Assembly: GCA_009809945.1 (NCBI GenBank)
Contig: WTPW01002158.1
Coordinates: 1 to 64,000, forward strand
Length of the DNA stretch: 64,000 bases
Direction of reading: 5' to 3'
Source of the DNA: Gigaspora margarita
Taxonomy: Eukaryota > Glomeromycota > Glomeromycetes > Diversisporales > Gigasporaceae
Position 1 is the first letter of the stretch; each line of letters opens with the position of its first letter. The translations under genes were made by a program, and so were the position numbers. This document shows positions 46,488-58,544 of this stretch, in pieces. The notes under the pieces are model-generated. The model ran no database searches and had not been told where the DNA came from. It saw only the letters and a program-made list of their open reading frames with translations.

Positions 46488-47612
46488 ATCATTTACATAA
46501 TATTTCTTTTGATTAAAAGTTTATGATTGGTCGAGAATTGAATCCACGCATTGGATCATTCGATATTAAATATTTTGTAGAACTTCGGCCAGGTTTAATT
46601 GGTTGGACTATTATAAACATAGCAATGGCTATTAAACAATATCATGAACTTGGTTATGTTACAATTGGGATGTTTTTAATCGTAATTTTTCAAGGATGGT
46701 ATTGTTTTGATGCTGTTTATAATGAGGTAAATGTTTCATTTACGTAAATATCATTGGTTTGATAAATTTAAAATTTATAAATTAAATTATTTTTTATATA
46801 TTATCATTTTTTAAATTTATATCAGCCTGCAGTTTTAACAACGATGGATATCACTACTGATGGTTTTGGTTGGATGTTATCATTTGGAAATCTTACATGG
46901 GTTGCATTTTTATATGCTCTTCAAGCAAGATATCTTGCTTTGCATCCTGTTCATTTATCTCAGTTTCAAATTGTATCTATAATTTGTCTTCAAGCCGTTG
47001 GGTATTCAATATTTAGAGGTGCAAATAATGAAAAAAATTTTTTTAGGAATAATCCTGAAGATCCAAAAATTAAACGTATGTCCATTCTATCGATTTCCAT
47101 CCATTTAGTTGAATACATTGAGTCTATAACTGATAATCATAGTGTTATTGTTATGACGAAACAGATTTAAAATTTATTACAACTGAAACTGGTTCAAGAT
47201 TAATTATTTCTGGATGGTGGGGAAGAGCAAGGCATATAAATTATCTTGGTTTGCTCTAATTTTATGTAATTTTGATGCTTATGTTCTTAATAATTGTAAA
47301 CTTTTATAAATCTTGCTCTTAAATATAGGTGATTGGATAATTTCATGGGCTTGGTGTTTGCTTTGTGGTAAATTAAATATCTTAATAGATCTATTTGTTT
47401 TTTTTTTTCAATTTCAATTCATAAATAATATTTTTAAAAATTATTTAGGATTTGATGATGTATTACCATACTTTTATGTTATATATTTTGCAGTATTATT
47501 AATTCATCGAGAATTTAGAGATGAAGAAAAATGTAAGAATAAATATAAAAAAGATTGGGATAGATACTGTGAAATTGTAAAATGGAGAATTATTCCTGGT
47601 ATAATTTTTTAG
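45852..47612 (+). CDS. ERG24: delta(14)-sterol reductase, 437 aa, six exons
   Basis: Exons are 45852-46421, 46520-46726, 46826-47075, 47165-47248, 47329-47367 and 47449-47612, all with GT..AG introns and a continuous frame of 438 codons including stop. The length equals that of yeast Erg24 (about 438 residues). Family motifs are present: [34 protein letters not shown] after intron 1, [18 protein letters not shown] after intron 2, [18 protein letters not shown] across intron 4, and [18 protein letters not shown] near the end. Erg24 is a multi-pass ER membrane enzyme that reduces the C14-C15 double bond after lanosterol demethylation, using NADPH, in ergosterol synthesis. I chose the ATG at 45852 (MPPKNE) because the longer frame begins only at a TTG. 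ERG4 and DHCR7-like reductases are relatives, but the sequence order fits ERG24 best. Confidence 0.93.
46428..46490. repeat. microsatellite in ERG24 intron 1
   Basis: An ATT run followed by a long TA run fills most of the 98-base first intron. Length polymorphism is likely here. Confidence 0.9.
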
Positions 47613-47696
47613 ATTTTGATGTGATTCTCAAAAAAAAAAAAGTTTTTTTATTTCATTAACTTTTATTTTTTTTTCTCTGTTTATAAAATTTAGGTA

Positions 47697-47818
47697 TTTA
47701 CTGAAATTGAAAAATACAATTAATTTTAAAAAAATCATTGTGTATATTCTAAATTTTAGGTAAATTGAAAAATACAATTAGTTCTAAAAAAAATCATTGT
47801 GTATAATCTAAATTTTAT
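47697..47818. repeat. 60-bp direct duplication 3' of ERG24
   Basis: A unit starting AAATTGAAAAATACAATTA and including ATCATTGTGTAT-TCTAAATTTTA occurs twice in a row with few differences. It lies in the presumed 3' untranslated or downstream region. Confidence 0.7.
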
Positions 47819-48462
47819 ATGTTTATTCAAAACTATCCAATAATTTTCAGAAATATTGTATAAAATGATTTCATTGTAAACTAAATGCCAATACAAAGTT
47901 TTAACTATAAACAATGAATAAAAAAAAAAAACTTTGGAAGAATTTACTGTATTAATTGATAAACTCTGACCTTTAATACGTTTTTTAAACTACCGTACTA
48001 ACGCCAATAAATGAGTGCCGCAAAGGAAAACCTATAACTATTCGTCTAATAAGAATTACAAGTTTCCCTTTGTGACACTCAATATGGCATTACACGTAAC
48101 TTAAACTAGCATTACACGTAACTTAAACTAGCATCATACTAGGGTGATTGGCAACTTCTTGCCATTTTGGTAAGGCAACAATGGCAAGATAATGATATCT
48201 GATTGGTTAGTCTTATAGGTATATATGCTGTAAGTAGGCCTCCGCATGGGCCTGGGCTACCCTTGGGTGCCCGCGAGTAGGCCCACAAGGGCCATACTAG
48301 GTTATTGAATCCCAAGCCATAAGGTAAAGGGCAAGGGTTCGAGACATTGAACCCAAACAAATGGGTAGGGCTTGGGTACCTGTTATTTATGTTTATATGA
48401 ATTCAACCCATATGATTGGCTAATTTACATGATACACGAATAACTAGAAACACATGCGTACA

Positions 48463-48590
48463 TTATAGTTATTGTATGGGTTGTAGTGAATAACCCAGTT
48501 ACACACGGGTTCATACTCCGTGCCGAAGGCACGGAATTTAAATATGAACCCGTGTGTGTAACGGGTTATTCCTATAATAACTATCTTATT
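48463..48590. repeat. strong hairpin within the TIR element
   Basis: GAATAACCCAGTTACACACG (from 48488) pairs with the stretch ending at 48571, and the arms extend outward (TATAGTTATTGTA against TATAATAACTA). The loop region contains a second small hairpin, CCGTGCCGAAGGCACGG. Confidence 0.8.
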
Positions 48591-48972
48591 GCACGGTGTC
48601 TGACGTAACAATCCCGTGCCAATAAGTAAATGAAAAAAGCACGGGTTGTCACATAAGACCCGTACAATAATGTACGTAACTGTGATTGCAAATATTATTT
48701 AATGTTTATGACTTACTTGACTATAAAGAACATTTATTATTAATATAAGTATTTAAATAAATTATTTAAGTAAGCATTTATTTATTAACCTAATAATTTA
48801 AATAAGCCATCCAAATTTAAAAACATTTATTTTACTCATAATTTTAGAGTATAAAGAACATTAAGCAACAATTATTGATCTAAGTTCATCATTGGTAACT
48901 CCTACAATATTTTAGAATTCTGTATATTTTGCGCATTTTGTAGAATTATTTTGCATTCTGTGATGGCTAAGG

Positions 48973-49298
48973 TAGTGTTACAAATCGAAATTGGAAAAAA
49001 TCGATTAGTTGTGATTCGTTGACAACTAATCGATTGAACTTTTTGGATATCAACTACAGTAATCGATTAATTGCAACTAATCGATTAAAGAATTAATTAT
49101 TAATCGATTGAAAAATTAATAAATTAATTAGTAAATTAGTTGCAATTAATCGATTAATCGATTAATCGATTAGTTGCAACTTACAATTAATCGATTAATC
49201 GATTAGTTGCAAATTAACAATTAATCGATTAATTACAACTAATTGTAAACTAATTGAGCAACTAATCGATTGAAAAATTTTGACAATTTGTAACATTA
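48973..49298. mobile_element. nested hAT-type MITE made of AATCGATTAGTTG units
   Basis: TAGTGTTACAAAT and ATTTGTAACATTA... are inverted ends (one mismatch), flanked by ggctaagg on both sides (48965-48972, 49299-49306). The body is a palindromic array of TAATCGATTA and AGTTGCAACT motifs. Confidence 0.9.
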
Positions 49299-49696
49299 GG
49301 CTAAGGATGATTTTTGTAGTTGACTATGATTAAAAAAAATTCTGTGGTTTTCTGTGAAACACAGAAAATCACTGTCCCTACTATACAATCTAGTTAGACA
49401 TGTATTATACTAAATCTGATAGGAGTCAATCGTATGGATTAGTAAGCGGACAACTGGTCGCCTGGCAGACTACAATGTTCTACTTACTAATGATAGGCCC
49501 GCGAGAATTCATGGGTACTCGCAGATTTGCAGGCAGGGCTAAGGCATCAAAATTTGAGCCCTAGGGTAAGGGTAAGGGCTCAGATCACACAATGGGTAGA
49601 GCTAGGCTATTGCCATTACCCAGGGCTCAGATTACACAATGGGTAGAGCTAGGTTATTACCATTACCCAGCCCTACCCGGCCCATGCGGAGGTCTA

Positions 49697-50857
49697 GTTG
49701 TAAGTATAGGAGTATGGAAGACTTTCTCATTTTTCGGAAATGCACGGGTTTGGTCATGAGGTAGTTGACCAATCATAAAACTGTGTTATTGTCCGGAGCA
49801 AAGCGGAGGACTACTAAAATTCCAATTCTAGTGGAACAAAGATTATTGGACTTAATAAATTCCAATTATCTGATTGGCTTAGAAAATTTTTTTTATCTAT
49901 GATATAGTATAACAAGTAAAAGCAACGCGTTAATGCTGAGTAGGGAATTGAGGTAATAATAAAGTATTAAAAGTAAGATAGTTAGGTTAGTTTAAAGTCG
50001 AATGGTAATGTGTTTAATAAATTAACTGGAAATAGGTATTAAATTTTTATATTTACGAAGTATTTAATAACACAATTGAAAAAGAATGATTAATAGGGTA
50101 ATAAGGTTTTTATTATGGTAGTTAAAGTAAGAAAAGTAATGGTTTGTGATTTTATATGTGAATATGAGTATATTAATATATCGTAAAGGAAGGATTAGTT
50201 ATAAGTTGATACAGCATGGTTTGGGGAAGTAGTAAATTGTGAGGTTTAAATATACATATGTAATTAAATAGTATGAGTAATTTTCTTAGAAGGGGGGAGG
50301 ATAAGGTGTCTAGTAAATTGAAATAGCTAATAGTTGAGAAGTTGGTAAATTTTGAAATTAAAAAAAAAAAAAATAAGAAAAAAGATTAATTTTTAATTGG
50401 AATTTTTAAGTGCAAAAGTAGAAAAATTTTAGGTAAATAAGAAAAAGATAGATGATTTGTTTGTATAATGTAAATTGTAATTAACCAAAGTAATTAAATA
50501 TGGTAGTTGCTAAATTTTGAGAAAAGATATCTCTATAGATTTATAGAAATTAAAAAAAAATGGTTTGTGGGTATAAAATGTTTCATTCAATGTTTTAGAA
50601 AATTCAAAATGTTTATCAAAGTAGAAGTTGTGTCAAAATTTTTCCAAGCTTTGAGTGAAGCTATTTTGATAATTATTAAATTAAATTCAATGTACTTTTT
50701 GTTATTTGGATTCTATAAATCTGAATATAAAGAAAAAAAAGGTATTGAATTTGATTTGGTTTTTGTTTAGATATCATTGCTTAAAATTTTTAAAAATTCA
50801 AATTGTATGAAAATAGATATGGCAGCAATTTTTTTTTGGCAGATTTTGAGTGAAGAT
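49697..50857. other. AT-rich spacer
   Basis: I see no convincing gene. A frame at 50507-50770 is open but has no family motif and an AT-driven composition. Confidence 0.5.
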
Positions 50858-51135
50858 ATACTGTATGTGTCCAAAAATAAGCTACCTTTTTTGGGCAAAA
50901 AATTATATAAAAAATCGTGGGGCAGCTTATTTTTAAATTTTCAAAATTTTTGAAAAATTGAAAATGTACTAATAAAAAGTTGCCTGAACACTACCAAATT
51001 TTTATTATAAGTATATTTTGATATCCTGAACAAGTTTACTTAATGGCACTTTTGAGATTTACTTAGTAAAATTAGACTTTTATATGTAGAAACTGCTAAT
51101 AAGGTTTTAAAATTTTTGAAAAAATTAGGTTATTG
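50858..51135. mobile_element. GTAGCTTATTTT-family MITE, right end lost
   Basis: The left end (GTCCAAAAATAAGCTACC) and interior (CTGAACAAGTTTACTTAATG, TATATGTAGAAACTGCTAAT) match the 36941 and 59138 copies. The right terminal repeat is missing or degraded. Confidence 0.7.
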
Positions 51136-52437
51136 AGTTTGATAAATAGTTTAAAAAATAACTTTGGTTAAAGAAGGATTGTAGAAGAAGAATATATTAT
51201 TGTTGATAAAATGTAAGGTAAAGTAAATGGTATATACTCAATGAATTTTAGAAATTAAATAGATTGTGAAATATAAATCAATAGAGGATAAGCATGAGAA
51301 AAATTATAAAAATGAGGGTATAAAAAATTGATTCAAGTAAATATTAAAAGTTAAAGGTATTTGATAGTTTCATTATGTAATTGTTAAAAAGATGTAATAT
51401 TATAAGTTGTGAAATAATTTATAGTAGAGATAAATTGGTATAGTAAGTTGTGATATAATTAGATAGAAGGTAAATAATATAAAGATAAAAAATTAAGATA
51501 TAAAAGGTTAGAGAAAAATGGTATATATAGAATAAAGAGAAGAATAGTATTGAAAGTATTTTTATAGCTTCAAGTAATAGAGATTTCATTTTTGGTTTTA
51601 AAATAGTTAGTGTTGTGAAAGTGTAAATTTAGAGGTGATAAGTAAAAATATTTAATAATTCTTTTATCTAATTTAAGTTCCATATGACTACTGGTCAAGA
51701 TTCTTATTTTGTAAAAAGTAAGTAAAAAGTAGTATAGAAAATTTGGTATGGAATTTGAGGTTTTGAAAAGTTTTTTGTGGTGAAACTGAAAATTAAGATA
51801 AGTATTTCTATAAAAAAATTTGTCAGAAGTATGGTACAGAATAGTATCAGGAATATACAAAATAGTATAGTTAGAGTGATAAAAATAGATTGTTGAACAA
51901 AATGGCATAATATAAAGTAGTACAGAAATAACAATAGAAGGTGGCACATATTAGCATATCATATGTAATAGCACTTTTATTTGGACAAAATAATCCATAT
52001 CAAAGGTAGTACATATTATGAAGAGCAAAAGATGAATATATAATTTTTTTTACAAAAATTTTAATATATATAATTTTGCTAATGACACTATTCTAGGTGT
52101 CTTAACAAAATAAATTCTTTACAAAAATTTGATAAATGAGTAGTTAGTTTGTTTATATTATATTAATTATTGTCACAGATCATAATTTAAAATGAAATTT
52201 ATATTTTCTACTTAACTTGCTGACCTTTTAAAACTTACTAATACTTTGTTTATTATAACTTTTTTTAAAACTAAACCCTAATTCTAACACCTAATCCTAA
52301 AAAATATACTCCAAAAAAATTTAGTTTTCAAAATTTTATACTATAATTTCATTTTAATCAGGATTTCATTTTAATCTGCTACAATTATTGATATAAATTT
52401 ATGTAATCTAATTGTATACATTTTTTTATTACAGTGA
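51136..52437. other. AT-rich spacer
   Basis: Minus-strand open frames at 51570-51949 overlap each other in two frames and are low-complexity. I see no gene. Confidence 0.5.
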
Positions 52438-53091
52438 TATCCCTTAATTTGTTATGCAGGCAAATTTGTCTGTATAAATTTTAAAATTTTAAATTTTTTA
52501 AATAAAACTTTAAATATTAATTTTAGCTATATACTTTCTAAGTAAAAAATATAATATTAGTTTTGTTTTATCAACTTTATTATAAAAATTTTTTAAAATT
52601 ATTAAAAAATTTAGTATAATAAAAGTTTAAAGTTTTTGTTTGAAACTTTTACTATGGAATTTTTTTTAAAATTTTTTTAAATTTTATATGTCTCTGTCTA
52701 TAAAAAAATTTTTTACTTCTAATACAAGTCTTAATTTTTACAAGTAAATCATTTAAAGTGCAATAATAAAAGTTATAATCCTTTATATAAACTACAATAT
52801 TGTATTAGAAACTATATTTTTAAAACCAATATTTAAAAAATTCGTCAAGATATTGTAAATTATTTTTTGGTTAAAAAATTTCTTTAAAATTCAATATTTT
52901 TAGCTTATAAGCAACATAAACTTTTTGTCTTATAATATAAAATTAAATAATTCAAAAATATAATTCTTGTTAAATATTATTATACCAAATTTTATTTAAA
53001 TATTTTAAATTATTAAAAAAGTAGATCAGAGATATATTTATAGTAATTATGCAGGCAAATTTGCCTGCAAACTTTTACAAACTAAGGGATA
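52438..53091. mobile_element. TIR element, 654 bp
   Basis: TATCCCTTAATTTGT at the left and ACAAACTAAGGGATA at the right are inverted with one mismatch. Both sub-terminal regions contain ATGCAGGCAAATTTG in direct or complementary form. No target duplication is clear. Confidence 0.75.
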
Positions 53092-53180
53092 GCATATTAA
53101 TTTATGTTAAATAGTAGTAGAAAACCTGGGCTATTTGAATATTAAAGTGTTGCAAAACTCAGGGCAATAATAGTTCAAGT

Positions 53181-53360
53181 AGGATTCCGAAATATACATA
53201 GATAGGTCAGGTTAATTATAGAGTTACTAAAAAAGGAAAGATCTGCAGAAAAACTTCAAAAATAAGCAAAAAAATTACTATAAATAGAAAAGATCTGCAT
53301 AAAAAACCTCAAAAATAAGCAAACTCATACCTGACCTATCTATGTATATTTCGGGGTCCT
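53181..53360. mobile_element. 8-bp-TSD MITE (AGGACC family), intact copy
   Basis: AGGATTCCGAAATA and TATTTCGGGGTCCT form the ends, with ATACATAGATAGGTCAGG next to them inverted on both sides. gttcaagt flanks both ends (53173-53180, 53361-53368). It is the clean reference copy that reveals what the T lattice overwrote at 22025-22165. Confidence 0.93.
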
Positions 53361-53368
53361 GTTCAAGT

Positions 53369-54035
53369 TGTATAAAAATATAGTCTACTATAGAGCAAAA
53401 ATGGTGCAAATCAAAGGCTTTTATGTACATAATATAAGTTTAATCTATAATAACAAAATTCATGCTATTTAGCTTATAATAGGCACTTTTATAGTACATG
53501 TTTATTATATGGTATATGGAGTTAGATCTTCTGCTGATTTTTGTATTCAAGTATTTATTAAATACTAAATTTCTAAGTTTTTTGCAAGTGTAGACTATAG
53601 AAGGAGAAAGTTTTAGTTAACTGGGGTTTTATAGGTAATGGGCATATAGTTAAATAGCATAACATGTTTGTAAAGTTATAGTGAAATTTATTAACTTGCA
53701 TAAGTATTACTATAAAAAATTTTAATACAAAACCTACTTAATATTCTAGTATACATAGTATTCAGTTAAGGTTGAGTTATTACCAAAAGCATTCTGCTAC
53801 AGAATACTTGCTATTTTAGTAATTATAGTATGTGTTTAAGGTCAAGTTAGTTTGCATTAATTACTATAAAAAATTCTATTGCAAAACTTACTATTCTAGT
53901 AAAACAAAGCAGTTAAAGTTTGTATGAGTTATTGTTAAAAATTCTGCTACAGAACTTGCTTACTAATATAAAATACAGTAGTTAAGGTTAAACTAGTTTG
54001 CATTAGAATTTTTGTGTAAAAAATAATTGCTATTC
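53369..54035. other. AT-rich spacer
   Basis: Repeated TACAGAACTTGCT/AAAATTCTGCTACAG-like units occur between 53690 and 54000. I see no gene. Confidence 0.5.
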
Positions 54036-54037
54036 TA

Positions 54038-54608
54038 CACGTCACTCTGGTTATATCGACATTCTCCAGCAATGGAAAAATTGTCAATATATCCAGATGT
54101 TAGTTTAATAAGCATCTCTATCTATACCGACATTATATTGATATTGTGTAGATATGTCGGCTTAGGCAGAGGTAAATTTTTTTGTTTTCACCAAGCTTAT
54201 ACTAAAAATAATAAACTTAGCAAAATGAATTTATTTTAGTACAAAATGAATTTGTTTTATGTTTAGCATAAAATAAATTCATCATATATTTGCATAAAAT
54301 GATGAAATGAATTTATTTTATGCTTATTGTTTCATGCTAAGCTTAGTATAAAGCAAATTTAAAAAATTAATTTGATTGGTACACCTATAATGACAGTCGG
54401 TTTAAAAAATTGTCGCTATATCCAGCAATAAAAATTATCATAAATAATTTTTTAATATTAAAATTGTCGGTATATCGTTATAATCAATATCTCTTATGAT
54501 TGTCAGTATAACCAATGAATTTTTAATATTACAGATTTTTTTTTGAAAAAAGTGTTGATATAACTAGCTGTCGGTTAATCCAGCTGTCGGTATAACCAGA
54601 GTGACGTG
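54038..54608. mobile_element. mariner-like MITE with TA target, 571 bp
   Basis: CACGTCACTCTGGTTATA and TATAACCAGAGTGACGTG are perfect inverted ends flanked by TA on both sides (54036-54037, 54609-54610). The interior repeats GTCGGTATA and TATACCGAC motifs. The open frame across the left end is a by-product. Confidence 0.88.
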
Positions 54609-54610
54609 TA

Positions 54611-55740
54611 GTAACACATTGTAATATATAGTTAGAATTGTATTAGTTTGTATTGAAATTATCATGATTTCTAAGTTACTATAAAAATTCTGTTACTGGT
54701 TATTGTAAAAATTATGTTACAAAATTTATAATTCTATGATATATAGAATGTAGTTACTATTGTATTTTATTAACATTATTTATATTTTAGCTAATTTAAT
54801 ATCAAAACACATAGTATAATTAGATTTTAAAAATCATAAAATGGTCTTAACTTTATATATTGATGATCAATTCATTATGACAGTAATGTGAATAATCAAA
54901 ATATCACAATAATTGCAGATGATTATTGTAACTATCATAATTATTTTACATATATCAATATAAGTTTTGCACATTCAGATCATATTTTTAGATATGACAA
55001 ATCAAAAATGCTAAAATGTACAAACCCATTAGTGTTCCTATAAACCTGAAATAAACTAAATTTTGGTCAAGTTCAGGTTTAGGTTTAGTTTAGTTATGTT
55101 CAATATTGAACTTTTAAGTCAAGTTCATGTTCAGTTCAGGTTTAGTTCAAGGTCTATAAACATGTTCAGGTTCAGTAACAAAACATATTAAATAGTGAAG
55201 TATGTTTACTAAATATTTTTTTATTGTCTTTAGAATTTCTAAATTTGGAGTTTTTCAAAAACCTTTTTTATTACTAAGTAAACCTTTTTTCGACTTCTAA
55301 AAAAAGTTGTAGAGGAGTAACTTGCAATCAAAATAATAGATAAAAAGTTAAAATCAGCCTAGTAGATCACAAGATATAAGTATTTTAGTTTTTATGACTA
55401 TATATTTGCTTTTTTATTTATATAACATTAGCAAAATAAATATATGAAGTCTTTCGAAAAAAAATTGCATGCCAAAATCTTTCAAAAAATTTGCAATTGA
55501 TACAAAATATTTTAAAAATTTTGAAATATTTCAAATATTTAAAATATTTCAAAATTAAAATTCGTTTGAAATAGTTTAAAATATATTGTGAAATATTGTG
55601 AAATAGAGCAAATAAAAATGTAACTCTGTATTTAATTATCCCCCACCAGGGTTGCAAAAGGTAATATTTTACATATTATTGCAATATTTTACAATCTTTC
55701 AAATTTTTTAAAAAACTCAATAAAAGATATACATATTCAC
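54611..55740. other. AT-rich spacer with a GTTCAGGTTTAG repeat
   Basis: At 55060-55180 GTTCAGGTT/AAGTTCATG-like units recur, probably the remains of a repeat element. I see no gene. Confidence 0.45.
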
Positions 55741-56067
55741 TAGGGTTCCTCAAATTCAAATCAAATCAAATATTGGATCAATTTGAATTTGATCAAATCA
55801 AATTGATTCTGATTTGAATTTGATTTGATTCAAATATTTGGATTTGAATTTGATTTGAATTTGATTTGATTCAAATATTTGGATTTGAATTTGATTTGAA
55901 TTTAAATTTTTAATAGTAATTTTCAAATCAAATCAAATATTTGTCAAATCAAATCAAATTTGACCAGATTTGAATTTGATCAAATCAAATATAGTCAAAT
56001 TTGAATTTGAATTTGATCAAATATTTGATTCAAATATTTGAAGATCAAATCAAATTGCGGAACCCTA
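55741..56067. mobile_element. ATTTGAATTTGATT hAT-type MITE, copy left of gap
   Basis: It begins TAGGGTTCCTCAAATTC and ends TTGCGGAACCCTA. atattcac precedes it. After the right end only ata is seen before the n gap. It is 41 bases longer than its neighbour because a GATTCAAATATTTGGATTTG unit is repeated inside. Confidence 0.9.
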
Positions 56068-56070
56068 ATA

Positions 56071-56080
56071 NNNNNNNNNN
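56071..56080. other. ten-n scaffold gap
   Basis: Ten unspecified bases, a conventional gap of unknown size. It falls between two copies of the same MITE. Confidence 0.99.
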
Positions 56081-56140
56081 CAAAAACGAAAAAATAGTAA
56101 TAATTTTTAACTACTTTCGCACTTCATCGCTCATATTCAC

Positions 56141-56426
56141 TAGCATTCCTCAAATTCAAATCAAATCAAATATTGGGTCAATTTGAATTTGATCAAATCA
56201 AATTGACCCTGATTTGAATTTGATTTGATTCAAATATTTGGATTTGAATTTGATTTGAATTTGAATTTTTAATAGTAATTTTCAAATCAAATCAAATATT
56301 TGACAAATCAAATCAAATTTGGCCAGATTTGAATTTGATCAAATCAAATATAGTCAAATTTGAATTTGAATTTGATCAAATATTTGATTCAAATATTTGA
56401 AGATCAAATCAAATTGCGGAACCCTA
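56141..56426. mobile_element. ATTTGAATTTGATT hAT-type MITE, copy right of gap
   Basis: The left end TAGCATTCCTCAAATTC has two changes; the right end GCGGAACCCTA is intact; atattcac flanks both sides (56133-56140, 56427-56434). The same 8 bases precede the copy left of the gap. Confidence 0.92.
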
Positions 56427-56648
56427 ATATTCACATAATCATACTTTTGCAAATTTTTGAACATTTTTACAGATTTTTGCAAGATTTTGCAATTTAATAT
56501 AAAATTTTATATTTTTTTATTTATTATGAAAAATTATTTGTTATACCTATAACATATTATGGCCTATAAGATCTTAATGTTAAAGTAGAATTAAGTTAAA
56601 ATTAGAATTAAACTAATACAGAATTGAAAGAGGGTCATTTTTTTGTTA

Positions 56649-57168
56649 GGAAAGTGTAGTAAATCATGTAATTTTTTAGAGGGGGAGGGGGTCCCCATTT
56701 ATCACGTCCTATATATATATATATAGAGTAAAATAGCCAATAATATTGAAGTATTTATTATAATAAAAATGCATATACCTTGAAATTTTTATCAAAATTA
56801 AAGAAGTTTTTATTATTTAACTTTTAATTTTTACATTCGTCGAATGTATTTTTTTAAAAAATTTTAAAATTTTCGTTGAACAAAAAAATCAAAAAGTCAA
56901 ATAATAAAAGTTCTCAAATACTGATGAAAATTTTAAAGTAAGTATATTTTGATCTTCTGAACAAGTTTATTTAAGCAGCTTTAATCGATTCATATAGTAA
57001 AATTTTGACTTTATTATGTAGCGACTTTTATCGTACGTGGGGTCAAAAACATTTTTGAATTTTTTTAATATTAAAAAGATGAAATTTGATTGGTCAATAG
57101 TCAATCACAGGGGGGGAGGGGGTCAGACCTATGTAAACTCTAATTACGTGATTTACTGCACTTCTCTT
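56649..57168. mobile_element. TIR element, about 520 bp
   Basis: GTGTAGTAAATCATGTAAT at the left and ATTACGTGATTTACTGCAC at the right are inverted with two mismatches, and inside them AGGGGGAGGGGGTC occurs on both sides. The interior shares GAACAAGTTTATTTAAG-like parts with the GTAGCTTATTTT family. Confidence 0.65.
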
Positions 57169-57659
57169 AGAAGTGCAATAGGTGTTATCTTAGTAAAATT
57201 TTGAGTTATAAATATACCTGTAACAAATAAAGCATGTTGTAGGGTGCAACAATAGATTCCTCTATTTATTATTATATATTATATTTTAAAATAAATATAT
57301 ATTTTATTCAATATTACATATTTTATTATATTATTATACAAAAAAAAAATAAAAAAAAACAATGAAAAAAATAAAACCAAAAGAAACAAAAAAAAGATTA
57401 ATAAAAAAGTATTATTTTTACATTATATAATATTTTAAAATACTTTCTCACTTCATTGCATATAATTCTATAAAAAACTAGTCCTATATGCTTATTTTTG
57501 CTTACTCCACAGTTAGCTATTATTTCGCTTTTTTGTTTTAACTATCATTTCTTTTTGGCTAGTTCTGTTGTTTTGTTATTACCTTTATTTCAATATTTTT
57601 TTTAAATACTTTCTAAAAATAGTAGAGAAATAACAAAATAAAAAAACTACTTCTTAAAA

Positions 57660-58030
57660 GTGTTAGTGTTCTTGAAATTGCCAGAAAAATCTAGTTTGTT
57701 TTTGCAAAGTGCCAGAGAAGTTAGAGTTGGTGTTCTTAAAGTTGGTGTTCTTGTAAAGTACTAAAAAAGTCAAGTTGTTTTATTGCAAAGTATTAAAGAA
57801 GTCAGGATATAAAATAAAAATTAAAAAATAAGTAAAAAAAAAAACAAATAAAAAAATAAAAAATATAAGCAAACTAAATAAAAAAAATAATAAAGAAAGC
57901 CCCAAATCTCTATTTTTCTAAAATTTAGAAATTGCCAAAAGCCAGGTTAATGTTCACAAAATGCCAAAAAAGTCTGAGTTGGTTTTCTTGCAAAGTGCCA
58001 GAAAGTAAAAGTTGTGTTCTTATAAAGTAC
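57660..58030. repeat. degenerate minisatellite resembling LRR-coding DNA
   Basis: Units of about 32 bases near GGTGTTCTTGCAAAGTGCCA with AAGTCAGAGTT recur. The same string type is the antisense of the CKNTTLTSL codons in the BTB-LRR gene (40826-40860). It is interrupted by A-rich DNA at 57790-57900. Confidence 0.5.
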
Positions 58031-58058
58031 CAGAATAAAATAAAGAAAATAACTAATG

Positions 58059-58382
58059 TTTACCACAGGTGATAATCACCTATAATTATATAAATAAATA
58101 AAAATAAACAATTTTTATTAAATAAAAGTTATTTTTTTTATGTTAGAATAAGGGTAAAGGTTAAAGGTTAGAATAGTACTTTATATAAAGTAAAATTTAG
58201 CAAGAAATTTTTTTTTTGTATAAAAAAAATTAGTTTTATAAGCAAGTTTTTAGATTAGAAGCAATTTTAGCAATTTTTTAAAAAATTCTTTGTTTTGTTA
58301 TACAAAAATTGTTATATGTTATACCTGATCCTGAATTTTAATTGGCAAATTGACTACAAGTGATAATCACCTGTGGTGTAAA
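58059..58382. mobile_element. MITE with CCACAGGTGATAATCACC ends
   Basis: The left TTTACCACAGGTGATAATC and right GATAATCACCTGTGGTGTAA are inverted apart from a two-base indel. Each end is itself nearly palindromic. It splits the LRR-like minisatellite into two parts. Confidence 0.7.
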
Positions 58383-58544
58383 TTAGAAATATTCTAAAAT
58401 AAATTAATAAAAAAAATTTAAAAAAAAACAAAAAGGGTCAAATAAAAAAATAAATATAGTGAAACCTTGCGAAAAACTTGTGAAAATTTGCAATTAACTA
58501 AAACTATTTCTTTAAAGAAACATTCTTAGAAATTTAGAAATTGC

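Larger units (their letters stand above)
48235..49696. mobile_element. 1.46-kb non-autonomous TIR element with nested inserts
   Basis: TAGGCCTCCGCATGGGCC and GGCCCATGCGGAGGTCTA are inverted with one mismatch; gctgtaag and gttgtaag flank it (7 of 8 match), consistent with hAT. Sub-terminal parts are rich in GGGTA/TACCC and GGGCT motifs. It carries a strong hairpin (48463-48590) and a nested MITE (48973-49298). No transposase is seen. Confidence 0.85.

Noticed and set aside
50507..50770. 87-residue plus-strand protein
   Set aside because: AT-driven composition, no motif, no intron partner; treated as spacer.
51570..51949. Overlapping minus-strand open frames
   Set aside because: Two frames are open over the same low-complexity DNA, and neither shows a family motif.
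54027..54239. 70-residue plus-strand protein
   Set aside because: It begins in and runs along the left arm of the mariner-like MITE.
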